From an uncultured Collinsella sp. (GTDB lineage Bacteria > Actinomycetota > Coriobacteriia > Coriobacteriales > Coriobacteriaceae): DNA of 12,183 bases. The stretch covers positions 1 to 12,183 of the forward strand of contig CAKTWW010000050.1 in the NCBI GenBank assembly GCA_934630855.1. Direction: 5' to 3'. Positions 1 to 6,662 of the stretch are shown piece after piece; the first letter of the stretch is position 1; each line of letters opens with the position of its first letter. Below the pieces are notes generated by a model. It was not told the DNA's origin. It ran no database searches and was given only the letters and a program-made list of their open reading frames with translations. The translations under genes were made by a program, and so were the position numbers.

Positions 1-120
1 ATACTAGAGTGCTTGCGGGGAGAATCATGCCCCTCGGCTCACAGCGTATTCATTTGGAAACATTGGAGCGGATTGCCCGCGGCTCACCTCCACGGCGAAG
101 GGCACCGGCAGCCCATCCGG

Positions 121-166
121 AAAAACGTCCGAGGTCCCGCTCGCTCAGCGGAAGAACATACGGACG
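121..166 (-). terminator. Possible intrinsic terminator of xfp
   Basis: On the minus strand, CGTCCG (166 to 161) can pair with CGGACG (131 to 126), which is followed directly by TTTTT (125 to 121). The enclosed segment contains a smaller CCGCT/AGCGG hairpin (137-141 with 147-151). It lies about 100 bases past the xfp stop codon. The outer stem is only 6 bp and the interior is imperfect, so this is a candidate. No better U-tract terminator is visible closer to the gene. Confidence 0.4.
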
Positions 167-177
167 AGGGCCGGGGA

Positions 178-222
178 GCCTTGGTCTGAGAAGTTCGCGA
201 AGCCCACTTCTCAGACCAAGGC
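178..222. repeat. 17-bp perfect inverted repeat, long hairpin
   Basis: GCCTTGGTCTGAGAAGT (178-194) is exactly complementary to ACTTCTCAGACCAAGGC (206-222), with an 11-base loop. In the xfp transcript this gives a very stable stem about 43 bases after the stop codon. No U-tract follows it in either direction, so it is not a standard terminator. It may protect the mRNA 3' end from exonucleases or be a dispersed intergenic repeat. Confidence 0.75.
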
Positions 223-264
223 AACCCGCCCGGAGGCGGCCCCAGCGCGAGACCGTCCCGGATG

Positions 265-2793
265 CTACTCGTTGTCGCCAGCAGTTAACTGGGTTGCGGA
301 GAGTGCGCCGTCGGCTGCGGTTGCGGCAGCGGCGTCCGGCCAGACCCAATCGGTGAAGGCCGGGTGATCGTAGCCCTCGTCGCAAGCGAACTCGAAGGCC
401 TCGGTGCGGAAGGCCTCCCACTCGTTGATCTGCTCGGCAAACTTATCGGCATCGACCATGCGCAGCACGTCGGCAGCCAGGGCCCAGCGGTCCATGTTGT
501 TCAGGCGCAGCATGTCGAACGGCGTGGTCGTGGAACCCTTCTCCTCGTAGCCGTGGACGCGGAAGGCGTCGTGGCCGGGGCGGTTCCAGATCAGGCGGCG
601 AATCGTGCCGGCATAGGCGTGGAAGGCAAAGAGGACAGGCTTCTCGCCGCAGCCGAAGAGCTCAGCCCAGCGCTCGTCGCTGATCGCCTGGTCGTTCTCG
701 CAGACGTTCTGGATCTTGAGCAGATCGACCACGTTGACGAACCAAACCTTGATGCCCAGCTCGCGCAGCATATCGGTTGCCGCCAGAGCCTCGAGCGTTG
801 GCACGTCACCACAGGTAGCGACCACAACGTCGGCCTCGGCGAGCGAGTCGGCGGTCGATGCCCACTCCCAGGTCGCAACGCCCTCGGCGAGTTCGGCCTT
901 GGACTCGTCGACCGTCTGGAAGGTCGGGGCGGGCTGCTTGCCGCAGAAGATGGCGTTGACGCAGTCGGTGGACTGATAGACGCGCTCGGCCACGGCAAGG
1001 GCCATGTTGGCGTCGGCCGGGTAGTAGGCGTTTACGATATGCGTGTCGTTGGCCTTGTTGAGCAGCAGGTCGATAAAACCGGGATCCTGGTGAGAGAAGC
1101 CGTTGTGGTCCTGGCGCCAGACGTGGCTCGACAGCAAAATGTTGAGGCCACTGATGGGGGCTCGCCACGGAATCTCGCGTTTGGTGGCCTCGAGCCACTT
1201 GCAGTGCTGGTTGACCATGGAGTCGACCACGTGGACAAAGCTCTCGTAGGAGCTCCACACGCCGGAGCGGCCCGTGAGCACGTAGGCTTCGAGGAAGCCC
1301 TCGCACTGGTGCTCGGACAGCTGCTCGACGACCTTACCGGAACCAGCCAGCAGCTCGTCGTTGGCCTCGTCCTCGTAGAAGCCGGCGTCCCACTGCTTCT
1401 TGGTCACCTTGTAGGCAGCCTGCAGGCGGTTGGACGCAGTCTCGTCGGGGCCAAAGATGCGGAAGTCATCCATGTTCTTGGCCAGGACGTCGGCAGTGTA
1501 CTCACCAAAGACGCGGGCGGCCTCGGTGGAGCCCCAGCCGTGACCCTTCTCGGCAACGGGAATCTCGTGAGTGTGGACATCGGGGAGCTCGAGCTCGCGA
1601 CGGACCTTACCGCCGTTTGCGTTGGGGTTGGCGCCAATGCGCAACTCGCCGGTCGGCATAAAGGCCGTCACCTCGGGGCGCACCTGGCCCTCGGGCGTAA
1701 AGAGCTCCTCGGGCTTGTAGGAACGCAGCCACTCGCGCAGCACGCGGAAGTGCTCGTGGGTGTCCTTGGCGCTCGCCAGCGGCACCTGGTGGGCACGCCA
1801 GGAGTCCTCGGTCTTCTTGCCGTCGGTCTGCTTGGGGCAGGTCCAGCCCTTGGGCGTGCGGAACACGATCATGGGGTAGGCAGGACGGACCACGGTCTCG
1901 CCCGCGGCGGCCTGGGCCTGAGCGGTGACCTTGATGTCGCAGATCTCGTCGAAGGCCTGCTCAAACAGGGCGGCGAAACGCTCGTGGATGCTCGCGTGGC
2001 TCTCGTCGTCAAAGCCGGCGACAAAGAAGTGCGGCTTATAGCCCATGCCCTCGAAGAACTTGGTGAGCTCCTCGTCGGACACGCGGGCGAGGATGGTGGG
2101 GTTGGCGATCTTGTAGCCGTTGAGGTGCAGGATCGGCAGGACGATACCGTCGGTTGCCGGGTTCACGAGCTTGTTGGACTGCCAAGAGGTGGCAAGCGGG
2201 CCGGTCTCGGACTCGCCGTCGCCCACCACGGCAACGGCCAGCAGGCTCGGGTTGTCCATGACGGCGCCGTAGGCGTGGCTGAGCGTGTAGCCGAGCTCGC
2301 CGCCCTCGTGGATGGAGCCGGGCGTCTCGGGCGCAAAGTGGCTCGGAATGCCGCCGGGGTAGGAGAACTGGCGGAAGAACTTCTGCAGGCCGGCCTCGTC
2401 ATCGGTGATGTCGGGGCGAATCTCGCGGTAGGTGCCGTCGAGCAGCGACTGGGCGGTACCGGCGGGACCACCGTGACCGGGGCCCATCAGGAAGATGGCG
2501 TTCTGGTTGTGGTCGGCGATGAGGCGGTTGACGTGGCCGAACAGGAAGTTGATGCCGGGCGTAGTGCCCCAGTGGCCAACCAGGCGGTGCTTGACGTCCG
2601 GACGACCGAAATCGCGCGTCTCACCGGTCTTCTCGTCGACAAAGTCGGTACGCATCAGCGGGTTGGAGCGAAGGTAGATCTGGCCGACGGACAGGTAGTT
2701 CGAAGCGCGCCAATACAGATCGACACCCTCGAGCTCGGAAGCGGGCACCTCGTGTCCCAGTTTTTGCCACGGCGTTCCCAGTGTTTTAGCCAT
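265..2793 (-). CDS. xfp: Xylulose-5-phosphate/fructose-6-phosphate phosphoketolase
   Basis: This cytoplasmic, thiamine-diphosphate-dependent enzyme splits xylulose-5-P (and usually fructose-6-P) with phosphate, giving acetyl-phosphate plus glyceraldehyde-3-P or erythrose-4-P. It is the key step of the bifid/phosphoketolase shunt. The 842-residue product is close to the family's usual length of about 800-830. Visible signatures are [14 protein letters not shown] (67-80), [10 protein letters not shown] (103-112), [15 protein letters not shown] (163-177) and the cofactor motif [14 protein letters not shown] (191-204), with [10 protein letters not shown] after it. Further along are [10 protein letters not shown] (447-456), [12 protein letters not shown] (493-504) and [12 protein letters not shown] (562-573). 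The C-terminus ends in an Ala-rich tail. The ATG at 2793 follows a GAAGGGA ribosome binding site by about 8 bases. An ATG at 2800 sits too close to that site and opens only a 4-codon frame. The gene is preceded by a LacI-type repressor gene on the same strand and by tandem operator palindromes. Dual substrate use cannot be proved from sequence. Confidence 0.97.
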   Translation of the reverse strand: MAKTLGTPWQKLGHEVPASELEGVDLYWRASNYLSVGQIYLRSNPLMRTDFVDEKTGETRDFGRPDVKHRLVGHWGTTPGINFLFGHVNRLIADHNQNAIFLMGPGHGGPAGTAQSLLDGTYREIRPDITDDEAGLQKFFRQFSYPGGIPSHFAPETPGSIHEGGELGYTLSHAYGAVMDNPSLLAVAVVGDGESETGPLATSWQSNKLVNPATDGIVLPILHLNGYKIANPTILARVSDEELTKFFEGMGYKPHFFVAGFDDESHASIHERFAALFEQAFDEICDIKVTAQAQAAAGETVVRPAYPMIVFRTPKGWTCPKQTDGKKTEDSWRAHQVPLASAKDTHEHFRVLREWLRSYKPEELFTPEGQVRPEVTAFMPTGELRIGANPNANGGKVRRELELPDVHTHEIPVAEKGHGWGSTEAARVFGEYTADVLAKNMDDFRIFGPDETASNRLQAAYKVTKKQWDAGFYEDEANDELLAGSGKVVEQLSEHQCEGFLEAYVLTGRSGVWSSYESFVHVVDSMVNQHCKWLEATKREIPWRAPISGLNILLSSHVWRQDHNGFSHQDPGFIDLLLNKANDTHIVNAYYPADANMALAVAERVYQSTDCVNAIFCGKQPAPTFQTVDESKAELAEGVATWEWASTADSLAEADVVVATCGDVPTLEALAATDMLRELGIKVWFVNVVDLLKIQNVCENDQAISDERWAELFGCGEKPVLFAFHAYAGTIRRLIWNRPGHDAFRVHGYEEKGSTTTPFDMLRLNNMDRWALAADVLRMVDADKFAEQINEWEAFRTEAFEFACDEGYDHPAFTDWVWPDAAAATAADGALSATQLTAGDNE

Positions 2794-2844
2794 TGTTCAT
2801 GTCCCTTCGCTGCACGGTCGCCCTCCGATACGGCAACCTTTCGG

Positions 2845-2897
2845 TGGGACCAGTATATTTGCTAAAACGTTTTATCACTATGATAAAACGTTTTAGC
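2845..2897 (-). promoter_or_regulatory. xfp promoter with two tandem LacI-type operators
   Basis: The perfect palindrome TAAAACGTTTTA occurs twice, at 2863-2874 and 2884-2895, with centres 21 bp apart (two helical turns). The whole block 2861-2897 is itself a 17-bp inverted repeat with a 3-base spacer. On the minus strand a -10 box TATACT lies at 2857-2852. A -35 at 17-bp spacing would be TAGTGA (2880-2875), a poor match to consensus. One operator therefore fills the -10/-35 spacer and the other abuts the -35 on its upstream side, a layout expected to block RNA polymerase. A central CG flanked by A/T is typical of LacI-family operators. The adjacent repressor is the obvious candidate ligand. 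The predicted leader is about 50 bases. Confidence 0.8.
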
Positions 2898-2995
2898 ATT
2901 CCAATTTGCTTCTAAATCAGCAAAACAAGACATCGACCTGCGGCATCATTTGTCACAAGTCCTTCATATTCGTGATCTACAAATCGGTAACGTGT

Positions 2996-4024
2996 TTAGT
3001 TGTGTTCGGTAAGCTCGAGCACGCTGCCCTTCACGATGAGCGCAGGCTCCAAAACGACCTCTTCGGCACGTCTGGCGCCCTTTCCGGCAAGACGCTTGGA
3101 CATGCAGCCAAAAGCGTGTTCGGCAAGCACGCCGGGATCCTGCTCGATCGCAGTCAATGCCGGCTCAAACAGCACGTCTGCTGCAGAGTTATCGTAGCTC
3201 ACGACCGAAATGTCGCCCGGAATGCTCTTCCCCATCTCGTGCAGGCGCTTAAGTAAGCCCAGCGCGATGTTATCGGAACTTGCGAACACAGCGGTGGCGT
3301 CAGTCGCCAGCACCGCCTCCGAGGCCTCATAAGCGCTCGGAATGTAATATTCACTCTCAAACTCCAGGCGCGCGTCGATGGGCAGGCCCACCTCGCGCAG
3401 GGCGCGCTCGTAGCCGGCGAGACGCTTGCGTCCCGTGTTGGAGCGACGCGCGTTGACCAGGCAGGCGATACGGCGATGGCCCTGTTCAATCAGATAACGC
3501 GTGGCCATATAGCCGCCCATCTCGTGATCGAACATCACCTTGTCGCACTCGAGCCCCTCAATGGCGCGGTCGACCATCACGGCCGGAATGGGAAGATGGC
3601 CGACCTCCTCGCGCAGAGCCCGGTCGTCCGAGAATTCATCGCCCACGACTAGAAACACGCCGTCGACGCCGCGGGTCACCAGCTGGCGCAGCAGTTCCAG
3701 ATCGTCCTCGGCATTTCCACCCGAACTGGTAATGAACAACGCATAGCCGTCCTCGCGACAGCGCTTTTCCAGACTGCCGGCGAGCGAGGCAAAAAAGCGG
3801 CTCTCGATATTGGGAACGATAAGGCCCAGAGTGCGCGACTCGCGCATGACCAGGCTGCGCGCAATTTGGTTGGGAACATAATGGTTTTGCGCGGCAACTT
3901 CCTTAATGCGCTTGCGATTTTCTTCCGAGATGCGACAGGGCCGGTTGTTGAGCACCAGCGAGACCGACGAGGGGGAAAGTCCCACCTGCTGGGCGATCTG
4001 CTTCAGCGTTACTTTGTTGGCCAT
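2996..4024 (-). CDS. LacI/GalR-family transcriptional repressor
   Basis: The 342-residue protein has the standard LacI-family build. An N-terminal helix-turn-helix (VTLKQIAQQVGLSPSSVSLV, residues 5-24) is followed by the hinge helix PNQIARSLVMR (51-61). The rest (about 65-335) is a periplasmic-binding-protein-like effector and dimerisation domain, with LGLIVPNIESRFF (67-79), GVDGVFLV (119-126) and VFASSDNIALGLL (246-258). In this family a hinge of the AR-x-L type inserts a leucine into a central CpG step, which fits the ACGT core of the palindromes in front of xfp. The start at 4024 follows GGAGG (4031-4035) by 6 bases. The gene lies directly upstream of xfp on the same strand and divergent from murB. 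It most likely represses xfp in response to a sugar or sugar phosphate. The effector cannot be read from sequence. No strong terminator separates it from xfp, so some readthrough is possible. Confidence 0.93.
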   Translation of the reverse strand: MANKVTLKQIAQQVGLSPSSVSLVLNNRPCRISEENRKRIKEVAAQNHYVPNQIARSLVMRESRTLGLIVPNIESRFFASLAGSLEKRCREDGYALFITSSGGNAEDDLELLRQLVTRGVDGVFLVVGDEFSDDRALREEVGHLPIPAVMVDRAIEGLECDKVMFDHEMGGYMATRYLIEQGHRRIACLVNARRSNTGRKRLAGYERALREVGLPIDARLEFESEYYIPSAYEASEAVLATDATAVFASSDNIALGLLKRLHEMGKSIPGDISVVSYDNSAADVLFEPALTAIEQDPGVLAEHAFGCMSKRLAGKGARRAEEVVLEPALIVKGSVLELTEHN

Positions 4025-4048
4025 CTCGCTCCTCCATGTTTGCGCGCA

Positions 4049-4104
4049 ATTGGTAAAAAGTATAGCGACCGCCCCTCTACCTCGATGATAAACACTTTAC
4101 CAAT
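4049..4104 (-). promoter_or_regulatory. Promoter region of the LacI-type repressor gene
   Basis: On the minus strand TATACT (4064-4059) is a good -10, identical to the one at xfp; a -35 at standard spacing is poor. ATTGGTAAA (4049-4057) and TTTACCAAT (4096-4104) form a 9-bp inverted repeat that brackets the promoter. GATAAACACTTTACC (4087-4101) loosely resembles the xfp operator half-sites, and GTTTTATC (4118-4125) exactly matches one half-site. Autoregulation is possible but these sites are degenerate. Confidence 0.45.
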
Positions 4105-4132
4105 CCGGTAGACGGCTGTTTTATCGCCGCGA

Positions 4133-4198
4133 TTGGTGCAAAGTAACCTGACCCTTTTGCACCATGTGGTGCATTGGGGTCAGGTTACTTTGCACCAA
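4133..4198. repeat. 22-bp perfect inverted repeat with nested hairpin (REP-like)
   Basis: Positions 4133-4154 are exactly complementary to 4177-4198; the arms carry GGGTCAGGTTACTTTGCACC and its complement. The 22-base interior contains a second palindrome, TGCACC-ATGT-GGTGCA (4158-4173), so the TGCACC core occurs four times. This compact intergenic palindrome resembles the REP/BIME repeats mobilised by RAYT (IS200-like Y1) transposases. That assignment is inference, because no second copy or transposase is present in the window. It lies upstream of both the repressor and murB promoters, so neither is predicted to transcribe it. Confidence 0.75.
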
Positions 4199-4256
4199 AT
4201 CCATCCGGGTGGGGTATATTGCATTCGATTGATGAAAACGACCACCCATAAGGCGG
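4190..4256 (+). promoter_or_regulatory. Putative murB promoter and ribosome binding site
   Basis: TATATT (4215-4220) is a plausible -10. TTGCAC (4190-4195) would be the -35 at a long 19-bp spacing, and it lies inside the right arm of the inverted repeat at 4133-4198. The predicted transcript starts near 4227. AAGGCGG (4250-4256) is the Shine-Dalgarno sequence, 8 bases before the ATG at 4265. Confidence 0.45.
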
Positions 4257-4264
4257 ATATTCGT

Positions 4265-5227
4265 ATGCACGAGAACGACTTTTTTAACGAGGACCTGCTC
4301 TGCACGCTCGCCGGTGTTGCCGGCGAGGACAACGTGCTCATGAGCGAGCCCATGCGCGATCACACCACGTTTAAGATCGGCGGCCCGGCCGATGTCTTTG
4401 TCACGCCCGATACCGAGCAGGGCCTCGTCGCCACGCTCGACACCTGCTATCGCTGCGACCTGCCGCTCACCATCGTGGGCAACGGCTCCGACCTGCTCGT
4501 CGGCGACAAGGGCATCCGCGGCGTCGTCGTGGCACTGGGCGAAGGCCTCTCCAACATTACCGTCGACGACACGCATGTCACGGCAGCAGCCGGCGCCCTG
4601 CTCTCGGATGTGGCCGCTGCAGCCGCCGAGGCCGGCCTTACCGGCATGGAGCCCATCTCGGGCATCCCCGGCTCGGTCGGTGGCGCTTGCTATATGAACG
4701 CCGGTGCCTACGGTGCCTGTATGGGCGACGTGCTGGAGTCCGTGCGCGTCTACAAGCCTGCGCGCGCCCTCGACGACGGCACGCGCGGCAGCGGCAATAT
4801 CATCGAGTTCGATGTCGACGAGCTTAACCTGGGCTATCGCAAGAGTCGCATCGCCGACGACGGCTTTATCGTGCTCTCGGCCACCTTTAACCTCGCCCCG
4901 GGCAACGCTGCGATGATCAAGGCCGACATGGACGATTACCGCCAACGCCGCGAGGATAAGCAGCCGCTTGACATGCCGAGCGCCGGCTCCACCTTCAAGC
5001 GCCCCGAGGGCCACTTTGCCGGCAAGCTCATCATGGACGCCGGCCTGCGCGGCCACGCCATCGGCGGCGCCCAGGTGAGCGAAAAGCACTGCGGCTTCAT
5101 CGTCAACGCCGACCACGCCACCGCAGCCGACGTCGACGAACTCATCCGCCACATCCAATCCGAGGTAAAGCAGCAGTTCGACGTAGAGCTCGAACCCGAA
5201 GTCCACCGAGTAGGCGAATTTTTATAA
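4265..5227 (+). CDS. murB: UDP-N-acetylenolpyruvoylglucosamine reductase MurB
   Basis: MurB is a cytoplasmic FAD enzyme that uses NADPH to reduce UDP-GlcNAc-enolpyruvate to UDP-MurNAc, the second committed step of peptidoglycan precursor synthesis. From the ATG at 4265 the protein has 320 residues, normal for MurB. FAD-domain motifs are HTTFKIGGPADVF (33-45), VGNGSDLLVGDKGIRG (71-86) and GMEPISGIPGSVGGACYMNA (127-146). The C-terminal part shows LGYRKS (189-194) and PSAGSTFKRP (238-247) with the conserved catalytic Ser242. LEPEVHRVGEF (309-319) carries the C-terminal Glu312. It lacks the long insertion of type I (E. coli-like) enzymes and fits type II. The frame stays open upstream to 4133 but runs through an inverted repeat; the ATG at 4232 has no ribosome binding site, so 4265 is preferred. 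It ends 4 bases before the terminator stem and appears monocistronic. Confidence 0.95.
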   Translation: MHENDFFNEDLLCTLAGVAGEDNVLMSEPMRDHTTFKIGGPADVFVTPDTEQGLVATLDTCYRCDLPLTIVGNGSDLLVGDKGIRGVVVALGEGLSNITVDDTHVTAAAGALLSDVAAAAAEAGLTGMEPISGIPGSVGGACYMNAGAYGACMGDVLESVRVYKPARALDDGTRGSGNIIEFDVDELNLGYRKSRIADDGFIVLSATFNLAPGNAAMIKADMDDYRQRREDKQPLDMPSAGSTFKRPEGHFAGKLIMDAGLRGHAIGGAQVSEKHCGFIVNADHATAADVDELIRHIQSEVKQQFDVELEPEVHRVGEFL

Positions 5228-5262
5228 AAAGAAGGCCCCGAAAGGGGCCTTCACCATTTTTA
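5225..5262. terminator. Bidirectional terminator between murB and the NlpC/P60 gene
   Basis: GAAGGCCCC (5231-5239) and GGGGCCTTC (5244-5252) form a perfect 9-bp stem with a GAAA tetraloop. Rightward transcripts see ACCATTTTTATT after it; leftward transcripts see the better tract TTTTTATA. It can end murB at once and can also end the convergent hydrolase gene about 200 bases past its stop codon. Confidence 0.9.
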
Positions 5263-5275
5263 TTCAGACAAACCA

Positions 5276-5435
5276 GTCCGGAGCGAAGCGCACCGGACCC
5301 GAGAGGTCCGTGGCTGTCCGAAAGGTATAAGGTTGATCGCGAGTTCCGCACGAGCCGGAGAGCACTTAATGTGCTCTCCGTGCGAGCAGGACTGTCCGAG
5401 CAGGCAACCTTATACCTTTCGGACAGCCACGGACC
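5276..5435. repeat. Structured intergenic element with 31-bp perfect inverted repeat
   Basis: Positions 5305-5335 are exactly complementary to 5405-5435 (31 bp; arms begin GGTCCGTGGCTGTCCG). The 69-base interior holds a second hairpin, GGAGAGCAC-TTAAT-GTGCTCTCC (5357-5379), extended by CGCAC/GTGCG (5347-5351 with 5380-5384) across a five-base bulge. To the left, GTCCGG/CCGGAC (5276-5281 with 5293-5298) forms a smaller hairpin with an inner GCG/CGC stem. CGGACC (5294-5299) can also pair with GGTCCG (5305-5310), competing with the long stem. There are no flanking target-site duplications that I can see and no coding capacity. It could be a MITE-like or REP-like element, or a structured 3' UTR of the hydrolase mRNA. 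Confidence 0.75.
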
Positions 5436-5453
5436 AGCGGTCGTTAAGCCCAG

Positions 5454-6662
5454 CTACGACAGCACCACGCCGCCGAGCCAGCCCCAGCGCACACCAGAGC
5501 CAGTACCATAGAACCCGATAAACGAATCGAGCGACCTCGACGTGATGGCACCCTCGTTGCTCATGACGATGCCACCGCCAACATAGATGCCCACGTGGCC
5601 ATAGATCAGGCCCGGGGCACCAGTGCCGCTATGCGAGGAGTCCGCCACGATCATGCCCACCTGCAGCGCCGAGCGATCGGAGCTGTAGCACCAAGCGTTA
5701 AACATGTCGCACGCGTTGCCGCCAAAGTAGCCGACGCCGGCGTTGCGGAAGACATTGGTGACCCACGCCGCGCACCAGTTCTGGCCAGGCGAAGGCGTGG
5801 AATAGCAAGCGTTGACGACGGCCTGCTGCTTGCCCGAGCCAGCGTTTTGCTGCGGGGTGCCGCCGGCGTACGAACCGCCGCCCGAGTACGAACCACCCGA
5901 GCTGGAATTGTTCTTGTTCGCAGATGCCGCGGCGGCAGCGGCAGCCTTCCTGGCGGCCTCCTCGGCCTGGGCGGCAGCGAGAATCTCTGAATCGCGCTGG
6001 GCCATGAGCTCCTTGACGTCGTCGGAAAGGCCGCTCAGAACCGTCTGGACTTCTTGCTGCTTGGCCTGCATGTCCTGCATCTGAGCAGTCTGCTGGTCCT
6101 TGAGCTTCTCCAGGTCGGCCTTTTGCGATTCGAGCTCGGACTTCTGTGTGTCGAGCTCTTTCTGGATAGTCTGGATGTCCTCGATGGCATCGCGGTCGCT
6201 CTTGTTGATCTTCTCGACGTAATGCGCGTTGGCGACAAGTTCCTCGAACGAACCGGAAGCGAGCAGCAGCGAAAGAATGTTGGTGCCACCCGACTTGTAA
6301 CTCGCGGCCACGCGATCGGAAAGGTCGTTGCGCTTCTTCTTGAGTTCCGACTTCTTGGTGTCGATCTGTTCCTGGGTCTCGTCAATCTTGCCCTGGACGC
6401 CCTCGATATCGTTGAGTGTCTGGGCATTCTTGTTGGCGAGCGCAGCATACTCGTTGGCGATGCTATCGAGCTGGGCCTGGACCTCGTCGAGCTGGGCCTG
6501 CGCGGCATTCAGTTTGTCGGTGGTTTCCTGGCTGGCCTCGGCAGCATGGGCACGGGTAGGCAGGCCAAAAAGAACAGCGGCAGAAGCGGCACCGAACAGG
6601 GCCTTGAGGGCAGTGCGGCGCGAGAGCTCCTGGGTAAAGATGGAATCATTGCTTGGTGACAT
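5454..6662 (-). CDS. Secreted coiled-coil NlpC/P60-type peptidoglycan hydrolase
   Basis: The product is 402 residues. The N-terminus is a signal peptide: a long n-region, the twin-arginine-like SRRTALKAL (14-22), a hydrophobic core (ALFGAASAAVLFGL, 21-34) and a likely cleavage site after AHA (38-40). Residues 45-235 are Glu/Gln/Lys/Leu-rich and coiled-coil, with the central GGTNILSLLLASGSFEELV (125-143) seen in CwlO/PcsB-like proteins. An Ala run (about 236-248) and a Ser/Gly linker (252-276) lead to a compact C-terminal cysteine-peptidase-like domain. Its candidate catalytic residues are Cys297 in NWCAAWV and His356 in GHVGIYVG. This architecture matches secreted cell-wall hydrolases that cleave peptide stems during growth or division. 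The call between NlpC/P60 and CHAP is not certain, and the third catalytic residue is unclear. The ATG at 6662 has GGAG five bases upstream. The gene is convergent with murB and divergent from galE. Confidence 0.88.
   Translation of the reverse strand: MSPSNDSIFTQELSRRTALKALFGAASAAVLFGLPTRAHAAEASQETTDKLNAAQAQLDEVQAQLDSIANEYAALANKNAQTLNDIEGVQGKIDETQEQIDTKKSELKKKRNDLSDRVAASYKSGGTNILSLLLASGSFEELVANAHYVEKINKSDRDAIEDIQTIQKELDTQKSELESQKADLEKLKDQQTAQMQDMQAKQQEVQTVLSGLSDDVKELMAQRDSEILAAAQAEEAARKAAAAAAASANKNNSSSGGSYSGGGSYAGGTPQQNAGSGKQQAVVNACYSTPSPGQNWCAAWVTNVFRNAGVGYFGGNACDMFNAWCYSSDRSALQVGMIVADSSHSGTGAPGLIYGHVGIYVGGGIVMSNEGAITSRSLDSFIGFYGTGSGVRWGWLGGVVLS

Larger units (their letters stand above)
1..264. 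other. Non-coding region downstream of phosphoketolase
   Basis: I find no convincing gene here. Short open frames exist on both strands, but their products are Arg/Pro-rich and low in complexity, as expected of GC-rich noise, and they resemble no family I know. Read on the minus strand, as the xfp 3' untranslated region, it holds a small CCGCC/GGCGG hairpin (226-239), a long perfect hairpin (178-222) and a possible terminator (121-166). Positions 1-120 show nothing I can identify. Confidence 0.5.

Noticed and set aside
9..421. Open frames on both strands at the left end
   Set aside because: The products are Arg/Pro/Gly-rich and low in complexity, and they run through the hairpin at 178-222 and into xfp. 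No good ribosome binding site or family resemblance was seen.
2787..2800. Mini-ORF (ATG AAC AAT GGC TAA) overlapping the xfp start
   Set aside because: Its ATG lies only one or two bases from the ribosome binding site and it has four codons. It is probably chance.
364..2865. Very long open frame (833 codons) on the plus strand opposite xfp
   Set aside because: xfp is certain from its motifs. The antisense product is repetitive in Gly/Val/Leu and resembles no family. Long antisense frames are a by-product of GC-rich codon bias, and similar ones lie opposite murB, galE, malQ and glgP.
2904..2927. Possible terminator between the repressor gene and xfp
   Set aside because: TTTGCT can pair with AGCAAA, but the stem is only 6 AT-rich pairs with no U-tract, too weak to call.
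4133..4264. Upstream extension of murB to TTG 4133, or ATG 4232
   Set aside because: The extension translates the inverted repeat and has no Shine-Dalgarno sequence. ATG 4265 has AAGGCGG at 8 bases and gives a normal MurB length.
5305..5435. Riboswitch, tRNA-like element or CRISPR repeat
   Set aside because: There is no direct-repeat/spacer periodicity, no cloverleaf and no known riboswitch consensus. It follows genes rather than preceding one.
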